NCBI GenBank assembly: GCA_025352985.1
Contig: JANXRL010000107.1
Span: forward strand, 1-56,765
Length of the DNA: 56,765 nucleotides
Reading direction: 5' to 3'
DNA from: Verrucomicrobiota bacterium
GTDB lineage: Bacteria; Verrucomicrobiota; Verrucomicrobiia; Opitutales; Opitutaceae
The notes beneath the pieces were generated by a model. It ran no database searches and was not told the DNA's origin. It saw nothing but the letters and a program-made list of their open reading frames with translations. A program made the position numbers and the translations under genes. Below, piece by piece: positions 27,912 to 37,625 of this stretch (positions within the stretch are counted from its first letter, which is position 1; each line of letters begins with the position of its first letter).

Positions 27912-28667
27912 TTACTTATTGCCGCCAAAGAGGCTTTTGAGGCCCTTCACGGCGCCGGAGGCGGCGTCGGTCGCGGTGGCGCCGGCGGCGGAGCCGATCT
28001 TGCCGACGGAGTTGGTGACAGCGCTCACGATGTTGCCGAGGACGTTGGTCATGACTTTGGTCACGAGCTGGTCGGGGGTGATGCCGCCTTCCTTGGTGCC
28101 GAGGTCGGTGAGGGTGAGCGGCGGCATGGGGAGCGTGATGGCGGTGGGGCCGACCCCGAGGGTGACTCTGGCGTTCTGGAGGCGGAATTTTTTTACTTCA
28201 AACTTGAGCGGTTTGCCCGATTTCGTCGCGGGCATGTCGGCGCGGTCGCCGGGCTTGGCGTCGGCGCCGCCGGTGGCTTTTTCGATGTTGTTGAGCAGGT
28301 CCTTGATGTTGCTGCTGATGATCTTGGTTTCGTAAACGAATTCGGGGCCGTCGATGAGGACGTCTTTGACGACGATGTGGTCACCGAGGACGGAAAGAGG
28401 CGCGACGCTCACATGGACCGCGCCCATATAAAACGCCTTGTCGCTTTTCCAGCCTTCGGGGTTGCCGACGAAGAGTCCTTTCATGGTGAAGGAGTCGGTG
28501 AAAGGCGAGATGCTGACGCTGTCGAGGGTGACCTTGGTGCCGGTGATTTTGGGGCCGAAGGTGTTGACTCCCTTGGTGATGATGGGGCCCAGGGTGAATA
28601 TGAGCACCAGGCCGCCGACCAAAGCGAGCCCTGCGAGAACGCCGAGAATGGTGAGGAGTTTTTTCAT
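27912..28667 (-). CDS. AsmA/DUF748-like membrane-anchored protein
   Basis: The 251-residue protein begins with a membrane anchor, MKKLLTILGVLAGLALVGGL, followed by beta-rich sequence with VTLDSVSISPFTDSFTMKGL, FVGNPEGWKSDKAFYMG, VSVAPLSVLGDHIVVKDVLI and GPEFVYETKI. The repeating VxxVxIxxPF and DGPEF-Y patterns recall AsmA and DUF748 proteins, which are thought to carry lipids across the periplasm. The C-terminus is low-complexity (AAGATATDAASGAVKG). I start at the ATG at 28667; the open frame extends upstream to 29021 without homology. It is divergent from the broken CoA-transferase gene. Confidence 0.6.
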   Translation of the reverse strand: MKKLLTILGVLAGLALVGGLVLIFTLGPIITKGVNTFGPKITGTKVTLDSVSISPFTDSFTMKGLFVGNPEGWKSDKAFYMGAVHVSVAPLSVLGDHIVVKDVLIDGPEFVYETKIISSNIKDLLNNIEKATGGADAKPGDRADMPATKSGKPLKFEVKKFRLQNARVTLGVGPTAITLPMPPLTLTDLGTKEGGITPDQLVTKVMTNVLGNIVSAVTNSVGKIGSAAGATATDAASGAVKGLKSLFGGNK

Positions 28668-28823
28668 GATTTGAAGAATTAAGGGAAAATCTATGGTCCA
28701 CTCGGATGACGGCAAGCCTGACGTGAGCAGGCGCACTTTTACCCGCGGTGCCGCAAGGAATGCGCAGTCCTTGCCAAGGTGCGGTTGGAGTATTTGACGG
28801 GTTGTCTGCATATTGGCGGTGAG

Positions 28824-30090
28824 ATGAGTCACTCCTTTACAAAACTTTCCGCCGACGAGGCCGCCGCGCTTATCAACGACCGCGATATGGTCGGTTTCAG
28901 TTCTTTCACCGCCGCTGGCGCGCCCAAGGCCGTAGGCAAGGCCATCGCCGCCCGCGCGCGTCGAACATGCAAAGGGCCGCCCGTTCAAGATCGGTGTCAT
29001 CACCGGTGCGTCCACGGGCAAATCGCTCGATGGCGAACTCGCCCGCGCTGGCGCGCAGCGCGGACCGCGTGATCATTGAGATCAACCGCACGCATCCCGT
29101 GGAGCTGCGCGGCCTGCATGACATTTACGAACCGGCGGATCTTCCCTACCGCCAACCGGTCCCCATTTTACTGGCTTCCGATCGTATCGGCCAACCGGTG
29201 CTGCGCATCGATCCGAAGAAAATCGCCGGCGTGGTCGAGTCGCAGCTCGATGACGAGGTCTCGGCGTTTTCCGAGGTCAGCGATATCACGCGGCGCATCG
29301 GTGTGAATGTCGCCGAGTTTCTCGCTTCCGAGCACCGCACCGGCCGCCTGCCAAAGGAGTTTCTCCCCGTGCAGAGCGGCGTGGGCGACGTGGCCAACGC
29401 CGTCCTCGGTGCTATGGGCGTGCATCCCGACCTCCGTTTGAGATGTATTCCGAGGTGCTGTAGGATTCGGTCTTCGCGCTCATGCGCACGGGCAAGATCC
29501 GCTTCGGCAGCAGCGTCGCCATCACCGCGACCAAGGCGCAGCAGCTGGAGATCTACGCCAACCTCGATTTCTGCCGCCACCGCATCGTGCTGCGGCCGCA
29601 GGAAATCACCAACCACCCCGAGGTCATCCGCCGTCTCGGCGTCATCTCGATCAACACCGCTATCGAGTGCGACGTGTTCGGCAACGTCAACAGCACGCAC
29701 GTCCTCGGCCGCAGCCTCAAGAACGGCATCGGCGGATCGGGCGACTTCACGCGCAACGCCTCGCTGTCGATCTTCACCTGCCCGTCGGTCCAGAAGGACG
29801 GTAAGATCAGCACGATCGTTCCGCAGGTCAGCCACGTCGATCACAACGAACATTCGGTCAACGTCATCGTCACCGAGCAGGGCGTGGCGGATCTGCGCGG
29901 CAAGTCCCCTCACGAACGCGCCCGGCTCGTCGCGGAAAAATGCACGCACCCAACGTTCCGCGACATGCTGCACCGCTATTGCGAGGCATCGAAGGACGGC
30001 CATACGCCGCAGACGCTCGCTCACGCCTTCGCCCTGCACGAGCAGTTCCTGCTCACCGGCGACATGCGCGACGCGGCTGTCTGCAAAGGA
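28824..30090 (+). pseudogene. Acetyl-CoA hydrolase/transferase (Cat1/Ach1 family), broken
   Basis: The start MSHSFTKLSADEAAALINDR and most of the family are present but in pieces. The frame changes near 28955 to GRPFKIGVITGASTGKSLDG. About 75 residues of the family core are then missing before DRVIIEINRTHP at about 29070. The frame changes again near 29434 to PFEMYSEVL, and a TAG at 29461-29463 interrupts before [14 protein letters not shown]. The last third is intact: [38 protein letters not shown] and [17 protein letters not shown]. The normal C-terminus and stop are lost, and the frame runs without a stop into parE. Family members move CoA between acetate and succinate or hydrolyse acetyl-CoA. 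With this many lesions the gene cannot work. Confidence 0.85.
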
Positions 30091-30150
30091 GGCGCAACCA
30101 CTTTTACCTTGTCAGCGGCGGGGCGCGCCCCTGCTTTGGCGCGTTCCCTC

Positions 30151-31995
30151 ATGGCGTCCAACTATACCGAAGCCTCGATCAAGACCCTTTCTCCGCTAGA
30201 GCACATCCGTCTGCGTCCCGGCATGTATATCGGGCGTCTGGGCACCGGTGCCAACGCCGAGGATGGCATCTACGTTCTCATCAAGGAGACCATCGACAAC
30301 TCCATCGACGAGTTCACGATGGGCTACGGCAAGAAGATCGAGATCGAGCTCACCGACCGCACCGTGCGCGTGCGCGACTACGGACGCGGCATCCCGCTCG
30401 GTAAACTCATCGACTGCGTGTCGATCATCAACACCGGAGCAAAATACGACAGCGAGACCTTCCAAAAATCCGTCGGCCTGAACGGCGTCGGCCAGAAGGC
30501 GGTCAATGCTCTCTCGGTTTACTTCTCCGCCCAGGCCGTCCGCGAAGGTGAGACGCGCATCGTCGAGTTTGAGCAGGGTAAACTCCGCAAGGACCATAAA
30601 ACCCACAAGACCGCCGAGAAGAACGGCACCATCATCGCCTTCACGCCCGACGAGGCGCTCTTCGGCAAGGACTTCAAGTTCCGCACCGAGTTCATCGAGG
30701 AGATGCTCTGGAACTACGCCTACCTTAACCGAGGCCTCACGCTCACCTTCAACGGCAAGGCCTATAAATCCGAGTTCGGCCTCAAGGATCTCCTTACCAA
30801 AAAGCTCACGGGCGATCCGCTTTACCCGATGGCCCACCTCGAAGCCGAGGACATCGAGGTCGCCCTCACCCACGGCGCTCACTACGGCGAGGAATATTAC
30901 TCCTTCGTCAACGGCCAGCACACCACCATGGGCGGCACTCATCTCACCGCCTTCCGCGAGGGTCTCGTCGCCACGCTGCGCAACTTTTTCAAGAAAGACT
31001 ACGACGCGGCCGACGTCCGGCAGTCGATCATCGCCGCCGTTTCGTTGCGCGTGCAAGAGCCCGTTTTCGAGTCGCAGACCAAGACCAAGCTGGGCTCCAA
31101 CGACCTCGGCCCCAAAGGCCCGACCATCCGCCAGTTCATCAGTGGATTCCTTCAGCAGCACCTCGACAACTGGCTTCACCGCAACCCCGAGGCTGCCGAC
31201 GCCATCAAGCGCAAGATCGAGGACAGCGAGCGCGAGCGCAAAGAACTCTCCGGCATCCGCAACCTAGCCCGTGAGCGCGCGAAGAAAGCCTCGCTGCACA
31301 ACCGCAAGCTCCGCGACTGCCGCGTCCACCTTGATTCGAAAGACAAGCGCGCCGAGGACAGCACGCTCTTCATCGTCGAGGGCGATTCCGCCTCCGGCTC
31401 GCTCACCTCGTGCCGCGACGTGCAGACCCAGGCCGTCTTCGCGCTGAAGGGCAAACCGCTTAACACCTTCGGCCTCACTAAAAAAGTCATCTACGAGAAT
31501 GAGGAATTCCACCTCCTCCAGAGTGCGCTCAACATCGAAGAGGGTATGGAGACCCTGCGCTACAACCGCGTCATCATCGCGACCGACGCCGACGTGGACG
31601 GCATGCACATCCGCCTGCTGCTGCTCTCGTTCATCCTCCAGTTTTTCCCCGAACTCATCACCCAGGGGCACCTGTTTATTTTGGAGACGCCGCTCTTCCG
31701 CGTGCGCACCAAGAAGCAGACGATCTACTGTTACTCCGAGGCCGAGAAACAATCCGCCCTCCACAAGCTCGGCCAGAGCGCCGAGATCACGCGCTTCAAA
31801 GGTCTCGGCGAAGTGTCCCCCGCCGAGTTCAAGGACTTTATCGGTGAAAACATCCGCGCCGAAAAAGTGACCCTCGACCGCCTGCATGACGTGGGCGGCT
31901 TGCTCACGTTCTACATGGGCAAAAACACGCCTGACCGTCAGGAGTTCATCATCGGCAACCTCAAGGTAGAGAAGGATTTGGTGGAAGTGGGCTGA
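30151..31995 (+). CDS. parE: DNA topoisomerase IV subunit B (ParE-type)
   Basis: The 614-residue protein is a complete type IIA ATPase subunit. The GHKL domain has [39 protein letters not shown] (the Asn and Asp that bind Mg-ATP), [14 protein letters not shown] and [15 protein letters not shown]. The transducer domain has the [10 protein letters not shown] lysine switch. The TOPRIM domain has [11 protein letters not shown] and [19 protein letters not shown] with the Glu and DxD metal ligands, then [15 protein letters not shown]. Its length and lack of the long insert in gyrase B of some Gram-negatives fit ParE. I start at ATG 30151; upstream in-frame codons belong to the broken CoA-transferase gene. 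Its partner parC lies 9 kb downstream on the same strand. Confidence 0.9.
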   Translation: MASNYTEASIKTLSPLEHIRLRPGMYIGRLGTGANAEDGIYVLIKETIDNSIDEFTMGYGKKIEIELTDRTVRVRDYGRGIPLGKLIDCVSIINTGAKYDSETFQKSVGLNGVGQKAVNALSVYFSAQAVREGETRIVEFEQGKLRKDHKTHKTAEKNGTIIAFTPDEALFGKDFKFRTEFIEEMLWNYAYLNRGLTLTFNGKAYKSEFGLKDLLTKKLTGDPLYPMAHLEAEDIEVALTHGAHYGEEYYSFVNGQHTTMGGTHLTAFREGLVATLRNFFKKDYDAADVRQSIIAAVSLRVQEPVFESQTKTKLGSNDLGPKGPTIRQFISGFLQQHLDNWLHRNPEAADAIKRKIEDSERERKELSGIRNLARERAKKASLHNRKLRDCRVHLDSKDKRAEDSTLFIVEGDSASGSLTSCRDVQTQAVFALKGKPLNTFGLTKKVIYENEEFHLLQSALNIEEGMETLRYNRVIIATDADVDGMHIRLLLLSFILQFFPELITQGHLFILETPLFRVRTKKQTIYCYSEAEKQSALHKLGQSAEITRFKGLGEVSPAEFKDFIGENIRAEKVTLDRLHDVGGLLTFYMGKNTPDRQEFIIGNLKVEKDLVEVG

Positions 31996-32011
31996 GGCTT
32001 TTACGCGTGCT

Positions 32012-32092
32012 AAAACTGTGCGTAATTAATCCATTTAAAAAACGTTTAGCCCTTATTTTAAGGTTGATACATAATTAAAAACTGTGCGTAAT
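32012..32092 (+). promoter_or_regulatory. Direct repeats and possible promoter before the YjjJ-like gene
   Basis: The 15-base sequence AAAACTGTGCGTAAT occurs at 32012-32026 and again at 32078-32092, 66 bases apart start to start. Between them TTGATA at 32064-32069 and TAATAT at 32089-32094, 19 bases apart, could be a -35 and -10 pair, so the second copy would overlap the -10 box and the repressor would block it. The gene starts at 32103, so the mRNA would be nearly leaderless. Autoregulation by the HTH-bearing product is plausible but unproven. Confidence 0.5.
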
Positions 32093-32102
32093 ATGCGGCG
32101 TA

Positions 32103-33506
32103 ATGGCTCGTCCGCGTCAGGTTGAACCCTCGGTTATCGCTCTTCGTCTTCAGGCGGGCGGACCGCAGTCTGCGCAGGCCTTGGCGGCGGCGTTTCGGGT
32201 GGACCGCTCCAATATCAGTCGGGCGCTGGCGCTGCCCGCGATCGCTCCGCAGTTGGTGCGGCTTGGCACCACGCGGGGGATGAATTACGCGTTGCGCCGT
32301 TCGGTGCGCGGGCTCGGCGACACGTTTCCGCTTCGCCGGGTCGATGCGGCGGGGCGGGCCGAGGACTGGGCTGAGCTCACCGCCTTGCATGGCGGGTGGC
32401 AGCTCCGGTGGGCGAATCCGCAACGTGCGCCCGATTGGGCGGGGCGGCTTTTCGGTTTGGGTGGCTACGTTGAGGGATTTCCGTTTTTTCTCGGGGAGAC
32501 GCGTCCGCAAGGTTACCTCGGGCGGGCGATTGGGCGGGCGTTGACGCCCACGCTAAACTTGCCGGCTGACCCGCGCGATTGGAGCGACGATGACACGTTG
32601 GTTTATCTCCAGGCGGCGGGCGACGACCTGCCCGGCGATCTGGTGGTGGGCGATGGGCCGCTGCGCCGCGTGCAAGACCAGTTGCTGAATCCTCCTGCGT
32701 CGCTGCCGTTCGGCGAGCGCGCGGCTCGCTACGTCGAGCTGGCTGCGGCGGGGGCTTCGTTGACCGCGCCCGGCTCGTCGGTCGAAGGCGAGCAACCCAA
32801 GTTCCTGGTCACGCTGGCGGCCGACGACGGCGCGGTCACGCCGACGTTGGTCAAGTTCACCGATCTCATCTCCACGCCCACCGGACGCCGTTGGGCCGAT
32901 CTGCTCGTGGCCGAGGCGCACGCGCTCGCGATTTTGCACGCGCAGGGCGAGGCGCATGCCGCGCCGCGTCTGCTCGAAGCGGGCCACCGCTTTTTTCTCG
33001 AAACGCCGCGCTATGATCGCGTCGGCCTGCACGGGCGTCGTGGAGTCGTGTCGATGCGCGCGTTGCACGACGCGTTTGACGGACCCGACGCCACGCAATG
33101 GCCGACGGTTGCCGCGCGCCTGCACGCGAGCGGGCTCATCGACGCGGTCGCGTTGCGCTCGGTCCGGCTGCGCCACGCGTTGGGCGGGTTGATCAGCAAC
33201 AGCGACATGCATCTGGGCAACCTCGCGTTCTGGTTCGACGACACCCTGCCGTTCCGGCTCGCGCCGGCGTATGACATGTTGCCGATGCTGTGGGCGCCGC
33301 GCGTGGGCGACGCCACGCCCGCGCCGGAATTCGCGCCCACGCCGCCGCTGCCGGCGGATCGTGAGGTTTGGAGCGAGGCGGCCGCGTTGGCCGAAGATTT
33401 CTGGCAACGTGTCGCCACCGATGGGCGCGTGTCGCCCGGGTTCGCCGCCCACGCCCGCGCCGCCGGCGAAACTGTCGCCCGCCTGCGTGTGCATTTCGGG
33501 CAATAG
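32103..33506 (+). CDS. HipA-like kinase with N-terminal HTH (YjjJ type)
   Basis: The 467-residue protein has an N-terminal helix-turn-helix (residues about 9-60: SAQALAAAFRVDRSNISRAL) followed by a HipA kinase fold. Kinase signatures are the nucleotide loop SSVEGEQPKF near 225-234, the catalytic loop SNSDMHLGNLAFWFD with Asp368 and Asn373, and the metal-binding Asp391 in LAPAYDMLPM. HipA-type enzymes phosphorylate targets such as glutamyl-tRNA synthetase and slow growth; YjjJ of E. coli has the same HTH-plus-kinase plan and no adjacent HipB. No HipB-like antitoxin gene is adjacent here, so the HTH may replace it. Direct repeats in front of the gene may be its operator. Confidence 0.82.
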   Translation: MARPRQVEPSVIALRLQAGGPQSAQALAAAFRVDRSNISRALALPAIAPQLVRLGTTRGMNYALRRSVRGLGDTFPLRRVDAAGRAEDWAELTALHGGWQLRWANPQRAPDWAGRLFGLGGYVEGFPFFLGETRPQGYLGRAIGRALTPTLNLPADPRDWSDDDTLVYLQAAGDDLPGDLVVGDGPLRRVQDQLLNPPASLPFGERAARYVELAAAGASLTAPGSSVEGEQPKFLVTLAADDGAVTPTLVKFTDLISTPTGRRWADLLVAEAHALAILHAQGEAHAAPRLLEAGHRFFLETPRYDRVGLHGRRGVVSMRALHDAFDGPDATQWPTVAARLHASGLIDAVALRSVRLRHALGGLISNSDMHLGNLAFWFDDTLPFRLAPAYDMLPMLWAPRVGDATPAPEFAPTPPLPADREVWSEAAALAEDFWQRVATDGRVSPGFAAHARAAGETVARLRVHFGQ

Positions 33507-33557
33507 TCGCGAAATTTCCCCCATGGCTGGCACGCGGCTGGCAGAAGGTGAGGAGAT

Positions 33558-34610
33558 ATGTCCACGTCTCCCAATTCTTTTCCCGTGCGGATGCGTGACG
33601 TAGCCCGGGTGGCGGGGCTCTCGGCGGCGACCGTCTCGCGGGCGTTGCGAGACGATCCGCGCATCACCGAGGCGACCCGGCTCGCGGTGAAGGCGGTCGC
33701 CAAGCAAATGGGTTACCGGCCGCACCCGCTCGTGCAGGCGTTGATGGTGCAACGCCGGCAGCACAAGGCGCGCACGTTTGAAACGCTCGCGGTGGTGACC
33801 AGCCACCCCGAGGTGATGTGGCGGAAGAAGGATGTGTGCCGCTGGTATCTGGGCGGACTCGAAGAAGGCGCGGCGCGGCATGGTTACCGGCTGGAGGTTT
33901 TCCCGCTCGACGCCCATCGCGACGATCCGGCCCGGTTGGCCGAGGTGCTCCGGGCGCGGGGGATTCGCGGGGTGATTCTGGCGTTTTCGTGCGACCAGAC
34001 GGAGGCGGTGGAGTTTCCGGTCGATCACTTCAGCGTGGTCGGGCTGAGCACGTATTTTTCGAAGACCGACGTGGATCGGGTGCACCTCAACGGCTTCGCC
34101 AACGTCAAGCTGGCGCTGCGGGAGCTGCGACGGCGTGGCTATGGGCGGCCCGCCTTGGTTGTGCCGGAGCGGAACAATGCGATCGTGGGTGGGTTCTGGA
34201 CGGCGGCCGTATTGGAAGAACAACGACAACGCCCGGACGCCGAGTGTTGTCCGCCCCTGATCGTGCCCGACGGCACGGCCGCGCGCAGCGAGTTCCTGCG
34301 CTGGTTTGGCGCGCACCGACCGGATGCGATCCTGGCCTACAAGCTCCCGGTCGCGGAGTATCTATCGGTCATCGGCGTGCGCGTGCCGCACGAGGTGGGC
34401 GTGGCGCATCTGTTTGGAACCGAGGCCGAGCGCAAAAACATGGCCGGTATCAACGGCCAACTCGACCAGGTGGGCGCGGCCGCAGTGGACTTGCTCGTGC
34501 AAAAGCTTGGACTGAACGCCGAGGGGAGGCCGGTTTATCCGCGCGATCTCTTCATCACCGGCACGTGGGCGGAAGGGCCGACCGTGCGGAGGTTCAAGGA
34601 GCCGGTGTGA
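33558..34610 (+). CDS. LacI-family transcriptional regulator
   Basis: The 350-residue protein starts with the LacI HTH: MRDVARVAGLSAATVSRALR (residues 12-31), with hinge VAKQMGYRPHPLVQALM. The rest is a periplasmic-binding-protein-like effector domain (YLGGLEEGAARHGYRLEVFP, IRGVILAFSCDQTEAV, FGAHRPDAILAYKLPV, GVAHLFGTEAERKNMAGING). It should bind an operator near its own or adjacent genes and respond to a small ligand. It is plus-strand and converges on the last gene of the Nit1C cluster, overlapping its stop by 17 bases; whether it controls the cluster or another locus cannot be told. Confidence 0.85.
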   Translation: MSTSPNSFPVRMRDVARVAGLSAATVSRALRDDPRITEATRLAVKAVAKQMGYRPHPLVQALMVQRRQHKARTFETLAVVTSHPEVMWRKKDVCRWYLGGLEEGAARHGYRLEVFPLDAHRDDPARLAEVLRARGIRGVILAFSCDQTEAVEFPVDHFSVVGLSTYFSKTDVDRVHLNGFANVKLALRELRRRGYGRPALVVPERNNAIVGGFWTAAVLEEQRQRPDAECCPPLIVPDGTAARSEFLRWFGAHRPDAILAYKLPVAEYLSVIGVRVPHEVGVAHLFGTEAERKNMAGINGQLDQVGAAAVDLLVQKLGLNAEGRPVYPRDLFITGTWAEGPTVRRFKEPV

Positions 34611-35598
34611 TGGTGGCGAACTCCCGGCTTTCACCCGCTTGATGAAAATAAAGCGCATGGCCGGTCTCGATACGGCCGACCACCGCGCAGGCGAGGTCGC
34701 GCGCGTGAAAACGGGCGATGATCTCGGCGGCGTTTTCCGGCGCGGCGGTGAGCAGGTAGCCGAAGCTGGGAAATGAAAGCAGCCAGCGTTCGAGCTCCAC
34801 GCCGGGTGGGCGCGGCAAGGCGTCGAGGTCCAGCGTGGCGCCGCAGCGTGAGGTCGCCAGCAGCATGGCGAGGGTGCCGGGGATACCGCCGTTACTGATG
34901 TCTTTTCCTGCGGTGACGAGCCCGGCCTCGGCAATCTCCGGCAGCACGGCGAGGTCGCCGCGCAAGCGGGCCGGCGGAGCGTCCACACTGGCGTTCCAGT
35001 TGAAAGATCCTTCGCCGCGGTAGCTGCCGCGCAGTTCCACGGCGGTGAGCAACACGTCGCCAGGGCGGGCGGTGAAGCTGCTGATGATGCGCCGAGCCCG
35101 ACCGATGACGGACGCGGCCAGCAGCGGGGTGCGATCCAGGGGAAGCCGGGCGGTGTGGCCGCCGACCAGAGGCACGCCGTAGGCCGCGCAGGCGGCCTGA
35201 AGACCGGCCCAAATCTCGGCGGCGAGAGGCGAGTCTTGATGCGCCCAGAGGACATCGGTGATGGCGAGCGGGCGTCCGCCCATGGCGGCGATGTCGCTCA
35301 GGTTGACCATCACGGCGCAGTAGCCGGCAAACCACGGGTCGCGCGCGATGAAACTTTCCATCATGCCCTCGGCGGCGAAAAGAAGGTAGCCGTCGCCGTC
35401 GGCGATCACGGCGGTGTCGTCCCCGAGGGCGATGCCGCCGGCCACAGGCAGGGCAGGAGCATAGGCGGTGGCGATGGTGATTTTTTCGCGCACGTGCGGG
35501 TGGTTGACGAGCGCGTGAATGAGCGCGGACAACTCCACAGTCGGCACCGGACGAGGCGGTGTGGCGGACGAACAAAGTCCTGCGGTCATGAGTGGCAA
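34594..35598 (-). CDS. AIR synthase-like protein of the Nit1C cluster (Sll0787 family)
   Basis: The 334-residue protein resembles the PurM/HypE/SelD superfamily: ALGDDTAVIADGDGYLLFAAEG, GYCAVMVNLSDIAAMGGRPL and GVPLVGGHTARLPL are ATP-binding signatures of that fold, and TAGKDISNGGIPGTLAMLL is the second-half motif. Members named Sll0787 occur only with the nitrilase cluster, where they probably phosphorylate a small metabolite. It is the last gene of the cluster; its 3' end overlaps the convergent LacI gene. The Nit1C cluster has been linked to cyanide or nitrile nitrogen assimilation in other bacteria. Confidence 0.82.
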   Translation of the reverse strand: MPLMTAGLCSSATPPRPVPTVELSALIHALVNHPHVREKITIATAYAPALPVAGGIALGDDTAVIADGDGYLLFAAEGMMESFIARDPWFAGYCAVMVNLSDIAAMGGRPLAITDVLWAHQDSPLAAEIWAGLQAACAAYGVPLVGGHTARLPLDRTPLLAASVIGRARRIISSFTARPGDVLLTAVELRGSYRGEGSFNWNASVDAPPARLRGDLAVLPEIAEAGLVTAGKDISNGGIPGTLAMLLATSRCGATLDLDALPRPPGVELERWLLSFPSFGYLLTAAPENAAEIIARFHARDLACAVVGRIETGHALYFHQAGESREFATITPAP

Positions 35599-35604
35599 AA
35601 GACG

Positions 35605-36171
35605 TCAGGCCACGAGTGCGGCGGCGGGATAACGCTCGAGCCGGGCGGCCATGTGGATGTGTTTGCGCCCAAAGAGCAGGCGCTCGTCGAGCACGTCCCA
35701 CCCGAGGCGTTGGAAGAAGCGGGCATTCTGTTCCTGCACGTTGGCGAGAAAGCGATCGCAGCCGAGGGCGGCGGCGGTAGAGACGGCCTTGTAGATAAGG
35801 CCAGCGCCGAGCGCGCCGAATCCGCGATAAACGGGCTGGTGGTTGCGCAGGCTGACTCCCGGGCTCAGCTCGAGCAGACGGCGGTAACCTGCACTCACGC
35901 ACAGGCGGCTGCCATACCAGTGGCGCGGTGTGCGCTCGTCGATGCGCACGGCGCCGACCACTTCGTCCACCATTCCGGCGATGAGGGTCGCGCAGATGAT
36001 GGGGATGCCGGTGTCGTCGAACAGGTCACGGTCATGCTCCTCGAAGACGTGCTGCTCCGTGCAGAACACCTCTTCGCGCAGCTGCCAATAGCCGCGCAAC
36101 TCGTCGGGCGTGCGCGCGATCTTGAAAATAAAATCAGCCGGGTGATAGGCGGAGAAAGGCTCGATGATCAT
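35605..36171 (-). CDS. GNAT N-acetyltransferase of the Nit1C cluster (MSMEG_0567/Sll0786 family)
   Basis: The 188-residue protein has a GNAT acyltransferase fold with YWQLREEVFCTEQHVFEE early, VVGAVRIDE in the central strand, and a pseudo-acetyl-CoA loop. The motif LIYKAVSTAAALGCDRFLAN with VQEQNARFFQRLGWDVLDE is the acetyl-CoA-binding helix and terminal strand typical of the family. In the Nit1C setting it probably acylates a small intermediate. Six bases separate it from the AIR synthase-like gene. Confidence 0.82.
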   Translation of the reverse strand: MIIEPFSAYHPADFIFKIARTPDELRGYWQLREEVFCTEQHVFEEHDRDLFDDTGIPIICATLIAGMVDEVVGAVRIDERTPRHWYGSRLCVSAGYRRLLELSPGVSLRNHQPVYRGFGALGAGLIYKAVSTAAALGCDRFLANVQEQNARFFQRLGWDVLDERLLFGRKHIHMAARLERYPAAALVA

Positions 36172-36262
36172 GTTCGTGCGTTGGGTTGATGCCGACGTGG
36201 CGGAAAACAGGATTTGTAGCGCAGATCGCGTGCCGGGTTGGCGATCAGGGAAAGTTCACCGC

Positions 36263-37606
36263 TCAAGAGCCGAGCGCCCAGACGTTGAGCGCTCGTTCGG
36301 CGGGAGGCGTGGGCACGCTCTGACGTTCGGCGATGACATCGGCCAAGTAGCTGGCGTCGCGGGCCACGCCGGAAAAGCGCCCGGAGCCCCAGGTGTAGAG
36401 CCAAGGCAGGCCGACAAAATACACGCCGGGAACCGAGGTGACGCCCCGCTGGTGGCTCGGGTAGCCCTTGCCGTCGAACAACGGAATATCGATCCAGCGG
36501 TAATCGGTGGGGATGCCCGTGCACCAGATCACCGCGCTGATGTTGGCCGCGGTGTAATCGATGCTCGCGGTCTCGGCGGGCGGAACCCACACGGGTGTGT
36601 AACGGGCTTCCGCCGGCGCCTCGATGCCCTGAGCTTCGATGTAGGTGTCGATGGAATCTTTGATGCCTTCGGACACGGCGTCGGCATGATCGAGGTTGGG
36701 TGCGAGATCGGACGCGAAGTGCAGACGTCCGTCGGTGATGGATTGCAACGTGCCGTAGAGCTGCATGCCTTCGAGGGCGAATTTGCGCAGGTCGATGTCG
36801 CGACCGCCATCGCGACCGGTGACGTAGTGGTTGGTCTTGGCGCGGACGTTTTCGCCGTCGCGGTGTGCGTGCACAAGCATGTCGTAGTAGCCCATGTCGT
36901 GGAGCCATTCGACCACGTCCTTGCCGCGATAGAAGCGGGCGGTGCGGGGCGCGCCACCGACGCAGAGATGCACGCGCCGTCCGGCGAGGTGGAGATCCTC
37001 GGCGATCTGGCAGCCCGACTGGCCGGTGCCCACCACGAGGATATCGCCGGGTGGTAGCGACTGGGGATTCGTGTAGTGGAGGGAGTGGAGCTGGACGATT
37101 GCCTTGGGCAGGCGCTCGCCCATGCGAGGAGTCACCGGTGTGTGGAAACCGCCGGTGGCGACCACGACCTGGCCGGCGGTGAACGTGCCCGCGTCGGTCG
37201 TCAGCTCGAAGGCGTGTTCACCAAGGCGTGTCAGGCGGCGGGCACCCACGCCTTCCATGATTGGTGGGTTGAAGGATTTGGCGTAGGCTTCGATGTAGGC
37301 GACGATCTCGCCTTTTTTCATGAAGCCTTTGGGGTCGTCGCCCGCATAATCGAATCCGGGCAGGGCGCATTGCCAGTTGGGCGTGACGAGGCAGAAGCTG
37401 TCCCACCGCTCCGAGCGCCAGGCTTCGCCGATGCGTTTCTTCTCGAAGACCCGGTGTTTGATGCCGCGTTGCTTGAGGCAGTAACTCATCGAGAGCCCGG
37501 CTTGGCCGCCGCCGATGATGATGACGGGGTAATGGTTGTCGGGCGGCGGCAACGGAGAAGCGGACGGCGAGGCGGTCGCGGTGGCTGGCGGTGTAGCGGT
37601 GGTCAT
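36263..37606 (-). CDS. nitH: Flavin-dependent oxidoreductase of the Nit1C cluster (MSMEG_0569 family)
   Basis: The 447-residue protein has the FAD Rossmann motif IIIGGGQAGLSMSYCL at 29-44, then GEAWRSERWDSFCLVTPNW (an FAD-binding ring typical of Baeyer-Villiger/flavin monooxygenase types), VVVATGGFHTPVTP and the second GxGxxG, VVGTGQSGCQIAEDL, for NAD(P)H, with WCTGIPTDYRWID later. It probably oxygenates a nitrogen-containing substrate. I start at ATG 37606 (MTTATPPATATASPS), because the upstream open codons overlap the preceding gene without homology. The N-terminal 20 residues are low-complexity. It follows the small gene by 20 bases. Confidence 0.85.
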   Translation of the reverse strand: MTTATPPATATASPSASPLPPPDNHYPVIIIGGGQAGLSMSYCLKQRGIKHRVFEKKRIGEAWRSERWDSFCLVTPNWQCALPGFDYAGDDPKGFMKKGEIVAYIEAYAKSFNPPIMEGVGARRLTRLGEHAFELTTDAGTFTAGQVVVATGGFHTPVTPRMGERLPKAIVQLHSLHYTNPQSLPPGDILVVGTGQSGCQIAEDLHLAGRRVHLCVGGAPRTARFYRGKDVVEWLHDMGYYDMLVHAHRDGENVRAKTNHYVTGRDGGRDIDLRKFALEGMQLYGTLQSITDGRLHFASDLAPNLDHADAVSEGIKDSIDTYIEAQGIEAPAEARYTPVWVPPAETASIDYTAANISAVIWCTGIPTDYRWIDIPLFDGKGYPSHQRGVTSVPGVYFVGLPWLYTWGSGRFSGVARDASYLADVIAERQSVPTPPAERALNVWALGS

Positions 37607-37625
37607 GACGGGACTACGGAGACGG

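Noticed and set aside
29482-31995. A single 837-residue CoA-transferase-ParE fusion protein
   Set aside because: The CoA-transferase part lacks its first half in frame and the parE start at 30151 fits the family exactly, so read-through of a pseudogene is the better reading.
32553-34316. A 587-codon minus-strand frame spanning the YjjJ-like and LacI genes
   Set aside because: It crosses two clear genes on the other strand and is Arg/Gln-rich without any motif; it is a GC-bias shadow.
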